From contig CALGMJ010000131.1 of the NCBI GenBank assembly GCA_937958875.1, positions 1 to 32,442 on the forward strand: DNA of 32,442 nt, read 5' to 3'. This stretch comes from an uncultured Verrucomicrobiales bacterium (GTDB lineage: Bacteria; Verrucomicrobiota; Verrucomicrobiia; Verrucomicrobiales; Akkermansiaceae). Each line of letters starts with the position of its first letter. The first letter of the stretch is position 1. Under the pieces are notes generated by a model. It was not told the origin of the DNA. It saw only the letters and a program-made list of their open reading frames with translations, and did not search any database. Shown piece after piece: positions 1 to 8,006 of this stretch. A program made the position numbers and the translations under genes.

Positions 1-100
1 TGAACACACCGCCTCCGCAATGTCTACAATGGCCGTGGTACGGAACGGTATGTCTGGTGGTGAGAGAGGTGGCGGGGGGGATCCCGTCGCCTACTCGATC

Positions 101-1825
101 TCAGTTTGACTCATCCCACTTGGGGTCAGTCAGAGTCTTCAGGAAAGAGACGAGAGCCTTTTGATCCTCTTTTGCCAGCATGAGTCCTAGTTTTGGGTGC
201 TTGGCGAGATGTGGAGAGAGAGTTTTGCTCTGGGGCAGAGGTCCCGAATAGTGAGCAATGACTTCTTCAAGCGTGCTTAGGCTGCCATCATGCATATATG
301 GCGCTGTGCTTGCGATATTTCGGAGGCTAGGGGTGGCGAACTGGAAGAGGTGACGTTCTTCCCCCGTGGCTTGGAAGCGGCCAAGGTCTGAGCCTTGTTT
401 AAGTCCATTATTGTGGAATTGATGATCAGAAAAATTCGCTCCTCCGTGACAGTGGAAGCAGTCGGCTCCGAATTGCTGAGTACGTGGTTCGTATTCAGTG
501 AAGAAGAGTTTCATCCCGCGTTGCTCTATGTCTGATAAGGTTGCTTTTCCTGCCATTGCTTGATCAAATTTTGAGTCATAGCTTGTTAGGCTGAGTAGGT
601 AGTTTTCGAGAGCGAGGCCTAGCTTTTGCGAGGTGATGGGGCCGTGTCCAAACGCTTTTTCAAAGCCAGCGCGATAAGATGGTTCTTGATGAAGTCTAGT
701 GGTGACTTCTGAGAGCGTGGATCCCATTTCGGTGGGGTCTTTGATGGGGTGTAAGACTTGGTTTCGTAAGCTGTGTGAGCGTCCATCCCAGAAGAAAGAG
801 TTTTTCCAGGCTAGGTTAAAGAGGGGCATCGAGTGTCTTTTGCTTAGCTGTCCATTGATGCCAATAGATTGAGGTCGAGAGTCAGAGAAGGCTTTTTCTG
901 GAGAGTGACAGCTCGCACATGAGATCTTGCGATTTGCGGAAAGGATGGGGTCAAAAAAGAGTCGTTCACCGAGTTCTACTCGCTCGGTGAGCAAAGGATT
1001 GTCCCTAGGAAGAGGTGGGATGGGAAAGTGGCGACTGGTCTTAAATGGGAAGGGAGTAAATGTCTTTGGTAGAAAGAGAGGGGGAAGAAGCTCTTGCTGT
1101 GGTTGGGTAGAGATCGAGCTGGTTTGAGTGAGGGTGAGAGCATTGGGTAAATTTGATCTCAGCGAGTGGGAGATCGGGTCATTAGGGTGGGAGTGGCTTG
1201 AGTGACCGTGTGTTTCGAATGAGATCGAGTTTTGAGAGTTGAGTAATGCTTTCAGATCAAAGCTGAAATTTAAAAGGCTGCCTGGCTGTATTATTGCTGC
1301 TTTGAAAGACAGTGGGGTCCGGTTTTGTTCGTTCGCGAGATGAAAGACGAATCCTTTCAGGGACTTGTCTTTTCGGCGATATTTCCCTTCGAGAGCCATG
1401 AAAATGAAGCCCTGCTGCCAATCCCAATGGAGTTGGTTTAGATTTGGATTCAGAGCATGGTGAGCTGGAAATTTGGTAGGGCTTTCAAGGTTAACTAATT
1501 TTGGTAAGCCTAGTGAAAAACGTAATGCCTGATAATTTCCAACTGGGACTTGAGATAGGGTAGCTGTCGTACGACGTTTACCAAAGTCGAGGTAGGCATA
1601 CTGTTCTGGTAGCTCGAGCCAACTTCCGTTGTCTTTTTGGAGAGCGAACTGGCTCAGTAAGAAGCTCCAGCGAGTTAGGGAAAGCTCCTCTTGAGCTTGG
1701 TATTTCAGTGAGTGAAGCTGAAGGGGATGTTCTCCAAATTTTGGCTGAAAGTGGAGCTGGATGGTTCCGGCTCTCACAGTCTGGATGAGAGCTAGAAGGA
1801 ATAGGAGTTGGAGCCTGGGTGGCAT
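101..1825 (-). CDS. MbnP-like domain fused to MbnH/MauG-like di-heme cytochrome c peroxidase
   Basis: Signal peptide. The N-terminal ~200 aa has MbnP-like features (Y..EELSLTRWSFLLSQFAL, VPVGNYQALRFSLGL, LHWDWQQGFIFMALEGKY). The C-terminal half has two heme c motifs, CASCH and CFHCH, with cytochrome c peroxidase context (LGERLFFDPILSANRKISCASCHSPEKAFSD; TPSLRNIASTAPYMHDGSLSTLEEVI). Confidence 0.85.
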   Translation of the reverse strand: MPPRLQLLFLLALIQTVRAGTIQLHFQPKFGEHPLQLHSLKYQAQEELSLTRWSFLLSQFALQKDNGSWLELPEQYAYLDFGKRRTTATLSQVPVGNYQALRFSLGLPKLVNLESPTKFPAHHALNPNLNQLHWDWQQGFIFMALEGKYRRKDKSLKGFVFHLANEQNRTPLSFKAAIIQPGSLLNFSFDLKALLNSQNSISFETHGHSSHSHPNDPISHSLRSNLPNALTLTQTSSISTQPQQELLPPLFLPKTFTPFPFKTSRHFPIPPLPRDNPLLTERVELGERLFFDPILSANRKISCASCHSPEKAFSDSRPQSIGINGQLSKRHSMPLFNLAWKNSFFWDGRSHSLRNQVLHPIKDPTEMGSTLSEVTTRLHQEPSYRAGFEKAFGHGPITSQKLGLALENYLLSLTSYDSKFDQAMAGKATLSDIEQRGMKLFFTEYEPRTQQFGADCFHCHGGANFSDHQFHNNGLKQGSDLGRFQATGEERHLFQFATPSLRNIASTAPYMHDGSLSTLEEVIAHYSGPLPQSKTLSPHLAKHPKLGLMLAKEDQKALVSFLKTLTDPKWDESN

Positions 1826-4788
1826 TAATTCTCTATCGTGAAGGCTTCATTTAAGCCGTAGGTTCTTCGCTGTGGTCCGGTGAAGATGATTTCTGCGGTA
1901 ACTGTTCCGGGAAAGTTTGAGAGGAGGAAGTCAGCTTCAGCGACGTAGCGGCTAGGTCTACTCAGTGATGAGCCTGCGACTCCTCCGATGGTGATACTCA
2001 GGAGATCTCGATCGGTGCCGGGGACGGATGGTTCAGCCGTGGGATCGAGGTTGAATGTGAGTCGAATCATTTCCCCAGCCATTCCTCTGTCGGGGCTTAC
2101 TGAGGTGATACCCGTGGCTGTTGTGCTTGTGTCAGGGCTGAGTTCTTCGTGTCGTGCGATGAGAGCATCATAGGCGAGCTGGTCAGCAGGAGTGAGTCCT
2201 GCGGAAATGAGTTCGCGGTTTTCAAGAGGATCTTCACTTAATTGATAGAGCTCTTCTCGGCCATCCTGGTAAATGATCAATTTATAGTTTCCCTGTCGGA
2301 TAGCACGGCCTGGATCATCTACGTTGCCAAAATTTTCCAGAACGACTCCACCATTAACGGAGCCACTCCCATTGAGGACTCCAAAAAGTGAGCGTGAATC
2401 CAGTGAGATTCCCTCAGGAATCACAGTGTGGGGATTGATTGCAGCAAGGTCTAGGATCGTGGTGTATAAGTCAGTGCATTGGACAGGGTCATTACAGGTG
2501 CCTCTTGCTCTGATATCTGGGCCCAGCGCAATGAAAGGAACTTTGATGCCGCCTTCATATAAAGTGCCTTTTGCTCTTTGGCCTAGCACTGGGGTCTGAG
2601 CGACATTTCCAGGAGTTCCGTTATCTCCGATCAGGAGTATGTTGGTTTCATTAAGATCGATGTTGGCTAATAATCTGCCAATTTCCGTATCCATTGATTC
2701 GAGTAAACGCTCGTAGTTTCCGCGAGTTCCTCCGCCTTGAGAGCCTGAGAGAATAAGAGAGGAGGGGGCTTCATCAAAAGGCCCATGAGGTGCGTTGAAC
2801 GCGAGCCAGCATAGCCACGGGGCGTCTTCTGCATTTTCGATAAAGGCAAGAGCATCATTGACCTGATCTGTGGTGGTAAAGGTGCTGGTGTTCGGGGTGC
2901 TGACCCCATTGATGGTCTTTGTCCAATTGGTATAGCTTTCTACTCCCGATGTTAAAGTGCCGCGGAATTCATCCCAGCCACCGAGAGTTCGAGGGCCGTC
3001 ATCGCCTCCTCCGAGGTGCCATTTTCCGATGGACGCAAGACGGTAGGGGGAATTTGCGGCAATGAAGGCTTCAGGAAGGGTAAACTCAGCTTCGGGGAGA
3101 TTTGCTCCACCTGGGGAGCCAATTCCGTGGCGGAAGGAGTAGCGTCCAGTAATTATCCCCGCGCGAGTCGGAGAGCAGGTCGGCTGAGCGTAAGCATTGG
3201 TGAAGCGGAGTCCTTGCTCGGCCATGTTGGCAAGGTTTGGCATCGAGGCATGGTTCGTGGTGAGAGGATTATCGAGTGGACTGGAGTCTGTGCCCCAGTC
3301 GTCGACGATGATGAGGAGAATGTTGTTCTGCTGCGGTGTTGGAACTGCAGCGAGATCAAATCCCTCGCTGTCATAGGGGGCGATTTCTAAAAGTTCGGAG
3401 CGATAGAATTTCCTCTGCTCGGTAGGCTCCGAAAAGGTGAGAGAGGTATCGGATTGTGAGGTCCGTATAGTTTCCCAGCTCGTAAGATTTTCACTTGATT
3501 GTGAGAGATAAACGCCGCCTTCAATCGTGCTCCACCGGAGGGTGACTTCATCATTTTGGTGAGTAATTTGCGTGGTTAAAGGGGCTTCAGGGCCTCCTTC
3601 GAAAATAATGGTCGCCTCAGCTGGAACCTCTGTGGCTGGCCCCCCGCGGGGCGATCCATAGAATGTTCGGCCGATGTTGTAAGGAAATTTGGGGGTGCCA
3701 TCAGCTTCGATGGAAACGAAGTAGGCATAGACTCCATTTGGAAATTCTGGGGTGATGCAGAAGCGGCCATTATGTTCATCGAGATCAAAATCTGAGCCCA
3801 GTATTTCTCCGGTATCTCCACGGTATTCGTAGTCTTCCAGGTAGTGGCCCAGGATAAATTCTTCACTGACAGGTGGTCCGTATTGATCAGGGGAAAGCTG
3901 TTCAGGGAGGTTTTGAGTTCTTGCGGCGTAGGCGGGAAGTGTTTGGCGTTGTGTGATCGCACGGCGGCGAAAGCCTGAGCGCATGAGGACGACGTTACTT
4001 CCAGAATCGGTGGCATCTTGGTAGCCGTATGGGCCGTAAAGCGGATGGCCATCACTTACCCAGGCAAGGATAGGGGAATGTAGGCCGTTAAAATTTTCGG
4101 TATAGCGATTAGTCGCTGGATCGTAATCGACACTATCTCCGAGTTGGTGGCGGAGTGCAGGAGGGTTTGCGTGATAGTGATAGTTTGACTGTGCTTGATG
4201 AGCATTAGCTGCATCAAAGGTTACCGATTCATTCACGAAAGCGTCCCGATTCCAGATGCTATCGCCTTGAGCATTGTTATTAGGGGTTTCGTCTACTCCC
4301 ATCGAGCTGTCGTAAGAAAAAGCATCCCGACTATCGAACATGGAGACGCCGTCGACAAAGAGCCCGATGCGTCCCAGTCCGGTGAGGCTTTTATTCGTAG
4401 GGGCTCTTTCTAGATTTCTAGGGAGTCGATAAATGAGGGACTGATTTGCGGGGAAATTGGGAAAGAGATTTGTCTTAGCCTCATTCAGATACCAAGGACC
4501 CATGACATGGGAGCCCAATCCTGTGCTACGAAGGTAAATCGCATCTTCCGTGTAGCTGATTTCGTGAATGCCTACATAGGTGGGACTAGTTTGCACCCCT
4601 TGGCCGCGATTCCAGATTGTGACGCTCTCAGCTGCTGTTTCTGCAGCAGTAGTTTCATAGATACGAGCATAGCGTCTGGTGGAACTGGTGTACCAGGAGG
4701 CTAAATTTTGAGAAAGGAGATCCTGCGCTGAGGTCACCGTGGAGACGGAGAGAAGAAAAAGGAGGAGGCGAGAGGGGATGAATGTCAT
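1825..4788 (-). CDS. YHYH-domain protein fused to a type I sulfatase, with C-terminal IPT-like region
   Basis: NYHYHANPPALRHQLGD...HSPILAWVSDGHPLYGPYGY (YHYH domain) followed by NNILLIIVDDWG...CSPTRAGIITGRYSFRHG (sulfatase CxPxR formylglycine motif). The ORF track starts at 4875, but MTFIPSRLLLFLLSVSTVTSA (ATG at 4788) is a better signal-peptide start and leaves room for the upstream terminator. Confidence 0.85.
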   Translation of the reverse strand: MTFIPSRLLLFLLSVSTVTSAQDLLSQNLASWYTSSTRRYARIYETTAAETAAESVTIWNRGQGVQTSPTYVGIHEISYTEDAIYLRSTGLGSHVMGPWYLNEAKTNLFPNFPANQSLIYRLPRNLERAPTNKSLTGLGRIGLFVDGVSMFDSRDAFSYDSSMGVDETPNNNAQGDSIWNRDAFVNESVTFDAANAHQAQSNYHYHANPPALRHQLGDSVDYDPATNRYTENFNGLHSPILAWVSDGHPLYGPYGYQDATDSGSNVVLMRSGFRRRAITQRQTLPAYAARTQNLPEQLSPDQYGPPVSEEFILGHYLEDYEYRGDTGEILGSDFDLDEHNGRFCITPEFPNGVYAYFVSIEADGTPKFPYNIGRTFYGSPRGGPATEVPAEATIIFEGGPEAPLTTQITHQNDEVTLRWSTIEGGVYLSQSSENLTSWETIRTSQSDTSLTFSEPTEQRKFYRSELLEIAPYDSEGFDLAAVPTPQQNNILLIIVDDWGTDSSPLDNPLTTNHASMPNLANMAEQGLRFTNAYAQPTCSPTRAGIITGRYSFRHGIGSPGGANLPEAEFTLPEAFIAANSPYRLASIGKWHLGGGDDGPRTLGGWDEFRGTLTSGVESYTNWTKTINGVSTPNTSTFTTTDQVNDALAFIENAEDAPWLCWLAFNAPHGPFDEAPSSLILSGSQGGGTRGNYERLLESMDTEIGRLLANIDLNETNILLIGDNGTPGNVAQTPVLGQRAKGTLYEGGIKVPFIALGPDIRARGTCNDPVQCTDLYTTILDLAAINPHTVIPEGISLDSRSLFGVLNGSGSVNGGVVLENFGNVDDPGRAIRQGNYKLIIYQDGREELYQLSEDPLENRELISAGLTPADQLAYDALIARHEELSPDTSTTATGITSVSPDRGMAGEMIRLTFNLDPTAEPSVPGTDRDLLSITIGGVAGSSLSRPSRYVAEADFLLSNFPGTVTAEIIFTGPQRRTYGLNEAFTIEN

Positions 4789-4853
4789 GGTGGAGGAACG
4801 GTAGCACGGTGAAGATGAAGAGAAGATGATGGGCGCCAGATTGAACAATAAAA

Positions 4854-4883
4854 AAGCCGCCGTGAATAATATCACGGCGGCTT
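4854..4883 (-). terminator. Rho-independent terminator downstream of the kinase gene
   Basis: Perfect 12-bp inverted repeat AAGCCGCCGTGA-ATAATA-TCACGGCGGCTT. On the minus strand it is followed by a T-rich tract (TTTTTTATT). Confidence 0.85.
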
Positions 4884-4920
4884 GGTTTAGGAAGAAAATT
4901 GGGAGAGCTTAATTTTTTAC

Positions 4921-6708
4921 TTAATTGGGAAACAGGTCCCCGGTGCGATAAGCCCGTAAGAGCTCTGAGAGAACGAGGCTATTATCCACATTTTTATCGA
5001 GAATATCGAAAGCATTCTGAAAATCGAATTTTTTATCGCCAGTGGAATCACCGCAGAATTCTTCGAGGCTGAGCTTGAAATCATCATTCAGGTCACTTTT
5101 ATTGAAGAGCTGATGAGCATTGCTGGGTAGCCCGAGCTCCTCTGCGAGAGTTTTGGCCTCTGGTGCTGGTTCGATCTGATTTTCAGTAGATACTGGAGTA
5201 AGAGTACTGGCTTCGTCAGCAGGGATGCCTGGAGGGCTTTGGGCGATGAAGAATACGACAGCAATTGCAGCTGCCACCCCAACCATCCATAGCCACCAGA
5301 AAGGAGAGCTTTGTTTGGTAGCAAAGCTGCTGCCCTTTGGAAGTGGGGCAACTCGATTAGCTCCACCTACGAAGTTCGGGCTACCCATCGGAGTGGCTGC
5401 GTTTGGGGCTCCCGTAATTGGTCCTGTGATCCGTGGGGCTGATGGCGTCATGGCGATCGCTCCCTGTGGGTTCATTGGGCGAGTGCCTTGGGGCATCGGA
5501 GCACCAGAGAGCATTTGCACCGTTGGTTGAGGTGCTGGGACGGCCTGTTGATGCTGCTGAGGCATGACCATCTGCTGAGTCGGCATTGGAGCTGGGACTG
5601 AGGCGGGCTGTGCTGCTACCGCAGGCTGCTGATGGTGAGGTTGAACTGCCGCTGGCGCAAGTTCCACTGGTTGAGGTTGTGCTTCAGGAAGAGTCGGTCC
5701 TGCTGGAACTGGGTTCGGCTGTGCAGGAGGGGCATATTCTTGCGCAGGGCTAGTCGCAACTGGCTCAGGGATTGCAGCCGCTGCTGGAAGAGGGGCTGGG
5801 GTAGGGGCCGGAGTTGCTGCTGGCTGAGGTTGGGCTTGAGCTACCTCTACAGGAGCGGCGGCTGAAGCGGCCGGGGCTTTAGCTAGTCCTTGACGGATGG
5901 CTGCAAGCTGTTCGATCGCCTTAGAGCAGGAAAGAGGGCGGTGGTCTGGCTCTTTCGCAAGCATAGACATAATCCAGTCACAAAGAGCTGGATCAAGGTC
6001 AGGGCGGAGCTCAGCCAAGTGTGTGGCACCGCCATTCATGGCCCCGATCATGACTTGAGCACCAGAATCTCCATCATATGGATACTGGCCCGTGAGCATA
6101 TGGTAGTAGACTGCGCCTAAAGAGTAAATGTCTGTGCGATTATCAAGTGGCTGACGCTCAAACTGCTCTGGAGCCATGTAGTAGATAGAGCCAAAAAGAG
6201 TATTACTATGAGCAATGGTGCGAATTGAAGGCTCAAGAGAGAATTTAGCGAGGCCGAAATCCTGTAATTTAACCTGAAGGCGACCACTGGGGCGGCGGAA
6301 TACATTGATATTCGAGGGTTTTAAGTCACGGTGGACAAGGTGAATATCATGCGCTGCCATAAGTCCCTCAAGAGACTGCTCAGCGATCTGATAAAAATCC
6401 TCAAGCTCGATCGGTCCCTGATCAATGATCTTCTGAAGAGAGTCTCCTTCTAGTAGCTCAAGCACCATAAAGGGGCCGTCTTCATCACGTCCTACATCAT
6501 GAAGACTAACAATATTGGCAGAGGCTAAGGCAGAGAGAGACTGACACTCACGCATAAGATCGTCATAGTCTTTCCCTGATTCGTCCTCGGACAAGAGACG
6601 CTTGATGGCAACTTTTCGCTGAAGCTGCTTGTCGAATCCTTCGTAGACGGCGCATACACCGCTTTGTTCGATTCTACGTTTTACTTCGTATCTCTCCTGT
6701 GGGTCCAT
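4921..6708 (-). CDS. Hanks-type Ser/Thr protein kinase with Pro/Gln/Ala-rich linker, one TM helix and C-terminal EF-hand motifs
   Basis: VAIKRLL, HRDLKPSNI, DFGLAKF, MAPEQF kinase motifs. TM segment FWWLWMVGVAAAIAVVFFIA. C-terminal DLNDDFKLSLEEF and DKNVDNSLVLSEL match EF-hand loops. Confidence 0.9.
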   Translation of the reverse strand: MDPQERYEVKRRIEQSGVCAVYEGFDKQLQRKVAIKRLLSEDESGKDYDDLMRECQSLSALASANIVSLHDVGRDEDGPFMVLELLEGDSLQKIIDQGPIELEDFYQIAEQSLEGLMAAHDIHLVHRDLKPSNINVFRRPSGRLQVKLQDFGLAKFSLEPSIRTIAHSNTLFGSIYYMAPEQFERQPLDNRTDIYSLGAVYYHMLTGQYPYDGDSGAQVMIGAMNGGATHLAELRPDLDPALCDWIMSMLAKEPDHRPLSCSKAIEQLAAIRQGLAKAPAASAAAPVEVAQAQPQPAATPAPTPAPLPAAAAIPEPVATSPAQEYAPPAQPNPVPAGPTLPEAQPQPVELAPAAVQPHHQQPAVAAQPASVPAPMPTQQMVMPQQHQQAVPAPQPTVQMLSGAPMPQGTRPMNPQGAIAMTPSAPRITGPITGAPNAATPMGSPNFVGGANRVAPLPKGSSFATKQSSPFWWLWMVGVAAAIAVVFFIAQSPPGIPADEASTLTPVSTENQIEPAPEAKTLAEELGLPSNAHQLFNKSDLNDDFKLSLEEFCGDSTGDKKFDFQNAFDILDKNVDNSLVLSELLRAYRTGDLFPN

Positions 6709-6862
6709 AAGATTATTAGAAAGTTAGGGTTGAGCGATTGAGATAGTCAATCTTTTTAGAATTTGGTGACTAGGAAAACTTTTACAGATTTCCGTTGCCT
6801 TCCTGAAAAATGCTGGATAGCTTCCGCCGCCGTCGGCCTGACAGTAGGTCGTACTAAATTTA

Positions 6863-6952
6863 GGACAGGTGCCAGAGTGGTCGAATGGGCTCGCCTGGAA
6901 AGCGTGTGTGGCGGTAACGTCACCGTGGGTTCGAATCCCACCCTGTCCGCCA
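6863..6952 (+). tRNA. tRNA-Ser (anticodon GGA), CCA encoded
   Basis: Acceptor GGACAGG/CCTGTCC, D-stem CCA/TGG, anticodon loop CTGGAAA, long variable arm GTGGCG-GTAA-CGTCAC, T-arm GTGGG-TTCGAAT-CCCAC, then G73 and CCA. Confidence 0.95.
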
Positions 6953-7137
6953 TTTCTCAATGAGAAATGTAATTTGAAGAAATAACCCACGACAAGAGTG
7001 GATATCGATTCATTGAGGGTGCTTTTCATATGCTGGGTGCTTCATATCTGATCTGAGTAAAGCAAGAGATCGGGATACTCATTACTACAGAACCCCCTTG
7101 GGACGGCATAGTTGTAAAAAATCTTCAGATAAATTTT

Positions 7138-7875
7138 TCATTTTTTGCTAAAAAAATATTTTCCCTTTGCTGAGCGAACATTTGGGGGGTGTCGATGTTT
7201 CTCAAACCAGTCATATCCTTGGCGCAAATTTTGCCAAAAGTCATAGTATTGGTGATTGTGAGCCTTTTTAAAGCGGAGCTCATTATTCATGCGGAAGGGG
7301 AAAATGTGGATCTGGAATGCCTTTTGTCCCTTTCGGTGGGCTGCATCACAGAGGTTGTAAATTTCTTCGATTTTTTCATCTGTCATTGCTAGGCAGCCAC
7401 TAGAGACATTTGAGCCGTGGACCATGATGAAGGACCCGGTACGGCCGAGTCCACGATCATAGTGATTCGGGTAACCTATATTAAAGGCGAGATGGAAACG
7501 ACTGTGAGGATTCATCATGCCAGCTGGCACAGAGTAGAAGCCTTCCGGGACTTGCTGGTCTCCTTCTTTCTTTTTGGGGCCTAGTTTTCCAGATGCGGCA
7601 GCGATGGGGTAACTACGAAAGAGCTTGAACGTTTTTTTACCAGTTTCCTGAACCCAGAGTTCAAGAATTTTTTCTTCTTTAAAAGCGCGAAGGTAAACGG
7701 GTGCGCCCCAAGTGAGACCCTGTTGTTTGAGTTCATTTGTTAGGCGAGGTTGAACTCGGTGAAGTGAAGCCTTTGACAGTGAAGATGAAGGACTCTTAGC
7801 GATAATGCGAGGGGCTATAAAGAGCCCGCAACCAATGAGGGCACAGGTGAGGAAGAGTAGCCACTTCAGATTCAT
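7138..7875 (-). CDS. L,D-transpeptidase family protein (YafK-like)
   Basis: IMVHGSNVSSGCLAMTDEKIEEIY matches the HGxxxSxGCxxM catalytic motif. The start at 7875 (MNLKWLLFLTCALIGCGLFIA) is preferred to the annotated 8019 because it begins a signal peptide and removes the overlap with the divergent gene. Confidence 0.85.
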   Translation of the reverse strand: MNLKWLLFLTCALIGCGLFIAPRIIAKSPSSSLSKASLHRVQPRLTNELKQQGLTWGAPVYLRAFKEEKILELWVQETGKKTFKLFRSYPIAAASGKLGPKKKEGDQQVPEGFYSVPAGMMNPHSRFHLAFNIGYPNHYDRGLGRTGSFIMVHGSNVSSGCLAMTDEKIEEIYNLCDAAHRKGQKAFQIHIFPFRMNNELRFKKAHNHQYYDFWQNLRQGYDWFEKHRHPPNVRSAKGKYFFSKK

Positions 7876-8006
7876 GTGGCGGTAAGTCGTCACATCTTGA
7901 GGTGAAGTGCAAGATAAATAAGTATAACCATAGTTATGATATGATGATGTTGATCGGTCTGTTTTAATTTGATTAATATAACAGTTCAACAACAACGTAT
8001 ATATTA

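Noticed and set aside
927-1127. Plus-strand ORF opposite the MbnPH fusion
   Set aside because: Low-complexity Arg/Gly/Ser antisense frame with no recognisable motif.
2667-4413. Multiple internal or antisense ORFs in the sulfatase gene (2667..2909, 3016..3390, 3153..3374, 3576..4055, 4195..4413)
   Set aside because: Overlap a well-supported coding frame with clear YHYH and sulfatase motifs; no independent signals.
5225-5865. Apparent repeat structure and antisense ORFs in the kinase linker
   Set aside because: Explained by Pro/Ala/Gln codon bias of the linker; no exact DNA repeat units.
6724-7029. ORFs 6724..7029 (-), 6756..6953 (-) and 6763..6963 (+)
   Set aside because: They run through the tRNA-Ser gene; their peptides (for example GGQGGIRTHGDVTATHAFQASPFDHSGTCP) are the familiar translation artefact of tRNA genes.
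7924-7937. ATAAC-CATA-GTTAT inverted repeat between the divergent L,D-transpeptidase and trypsin-fold genes
   Set aside because: Only 5-bp arms in AT-rich sequence; could be an operator but is within chance expectation.
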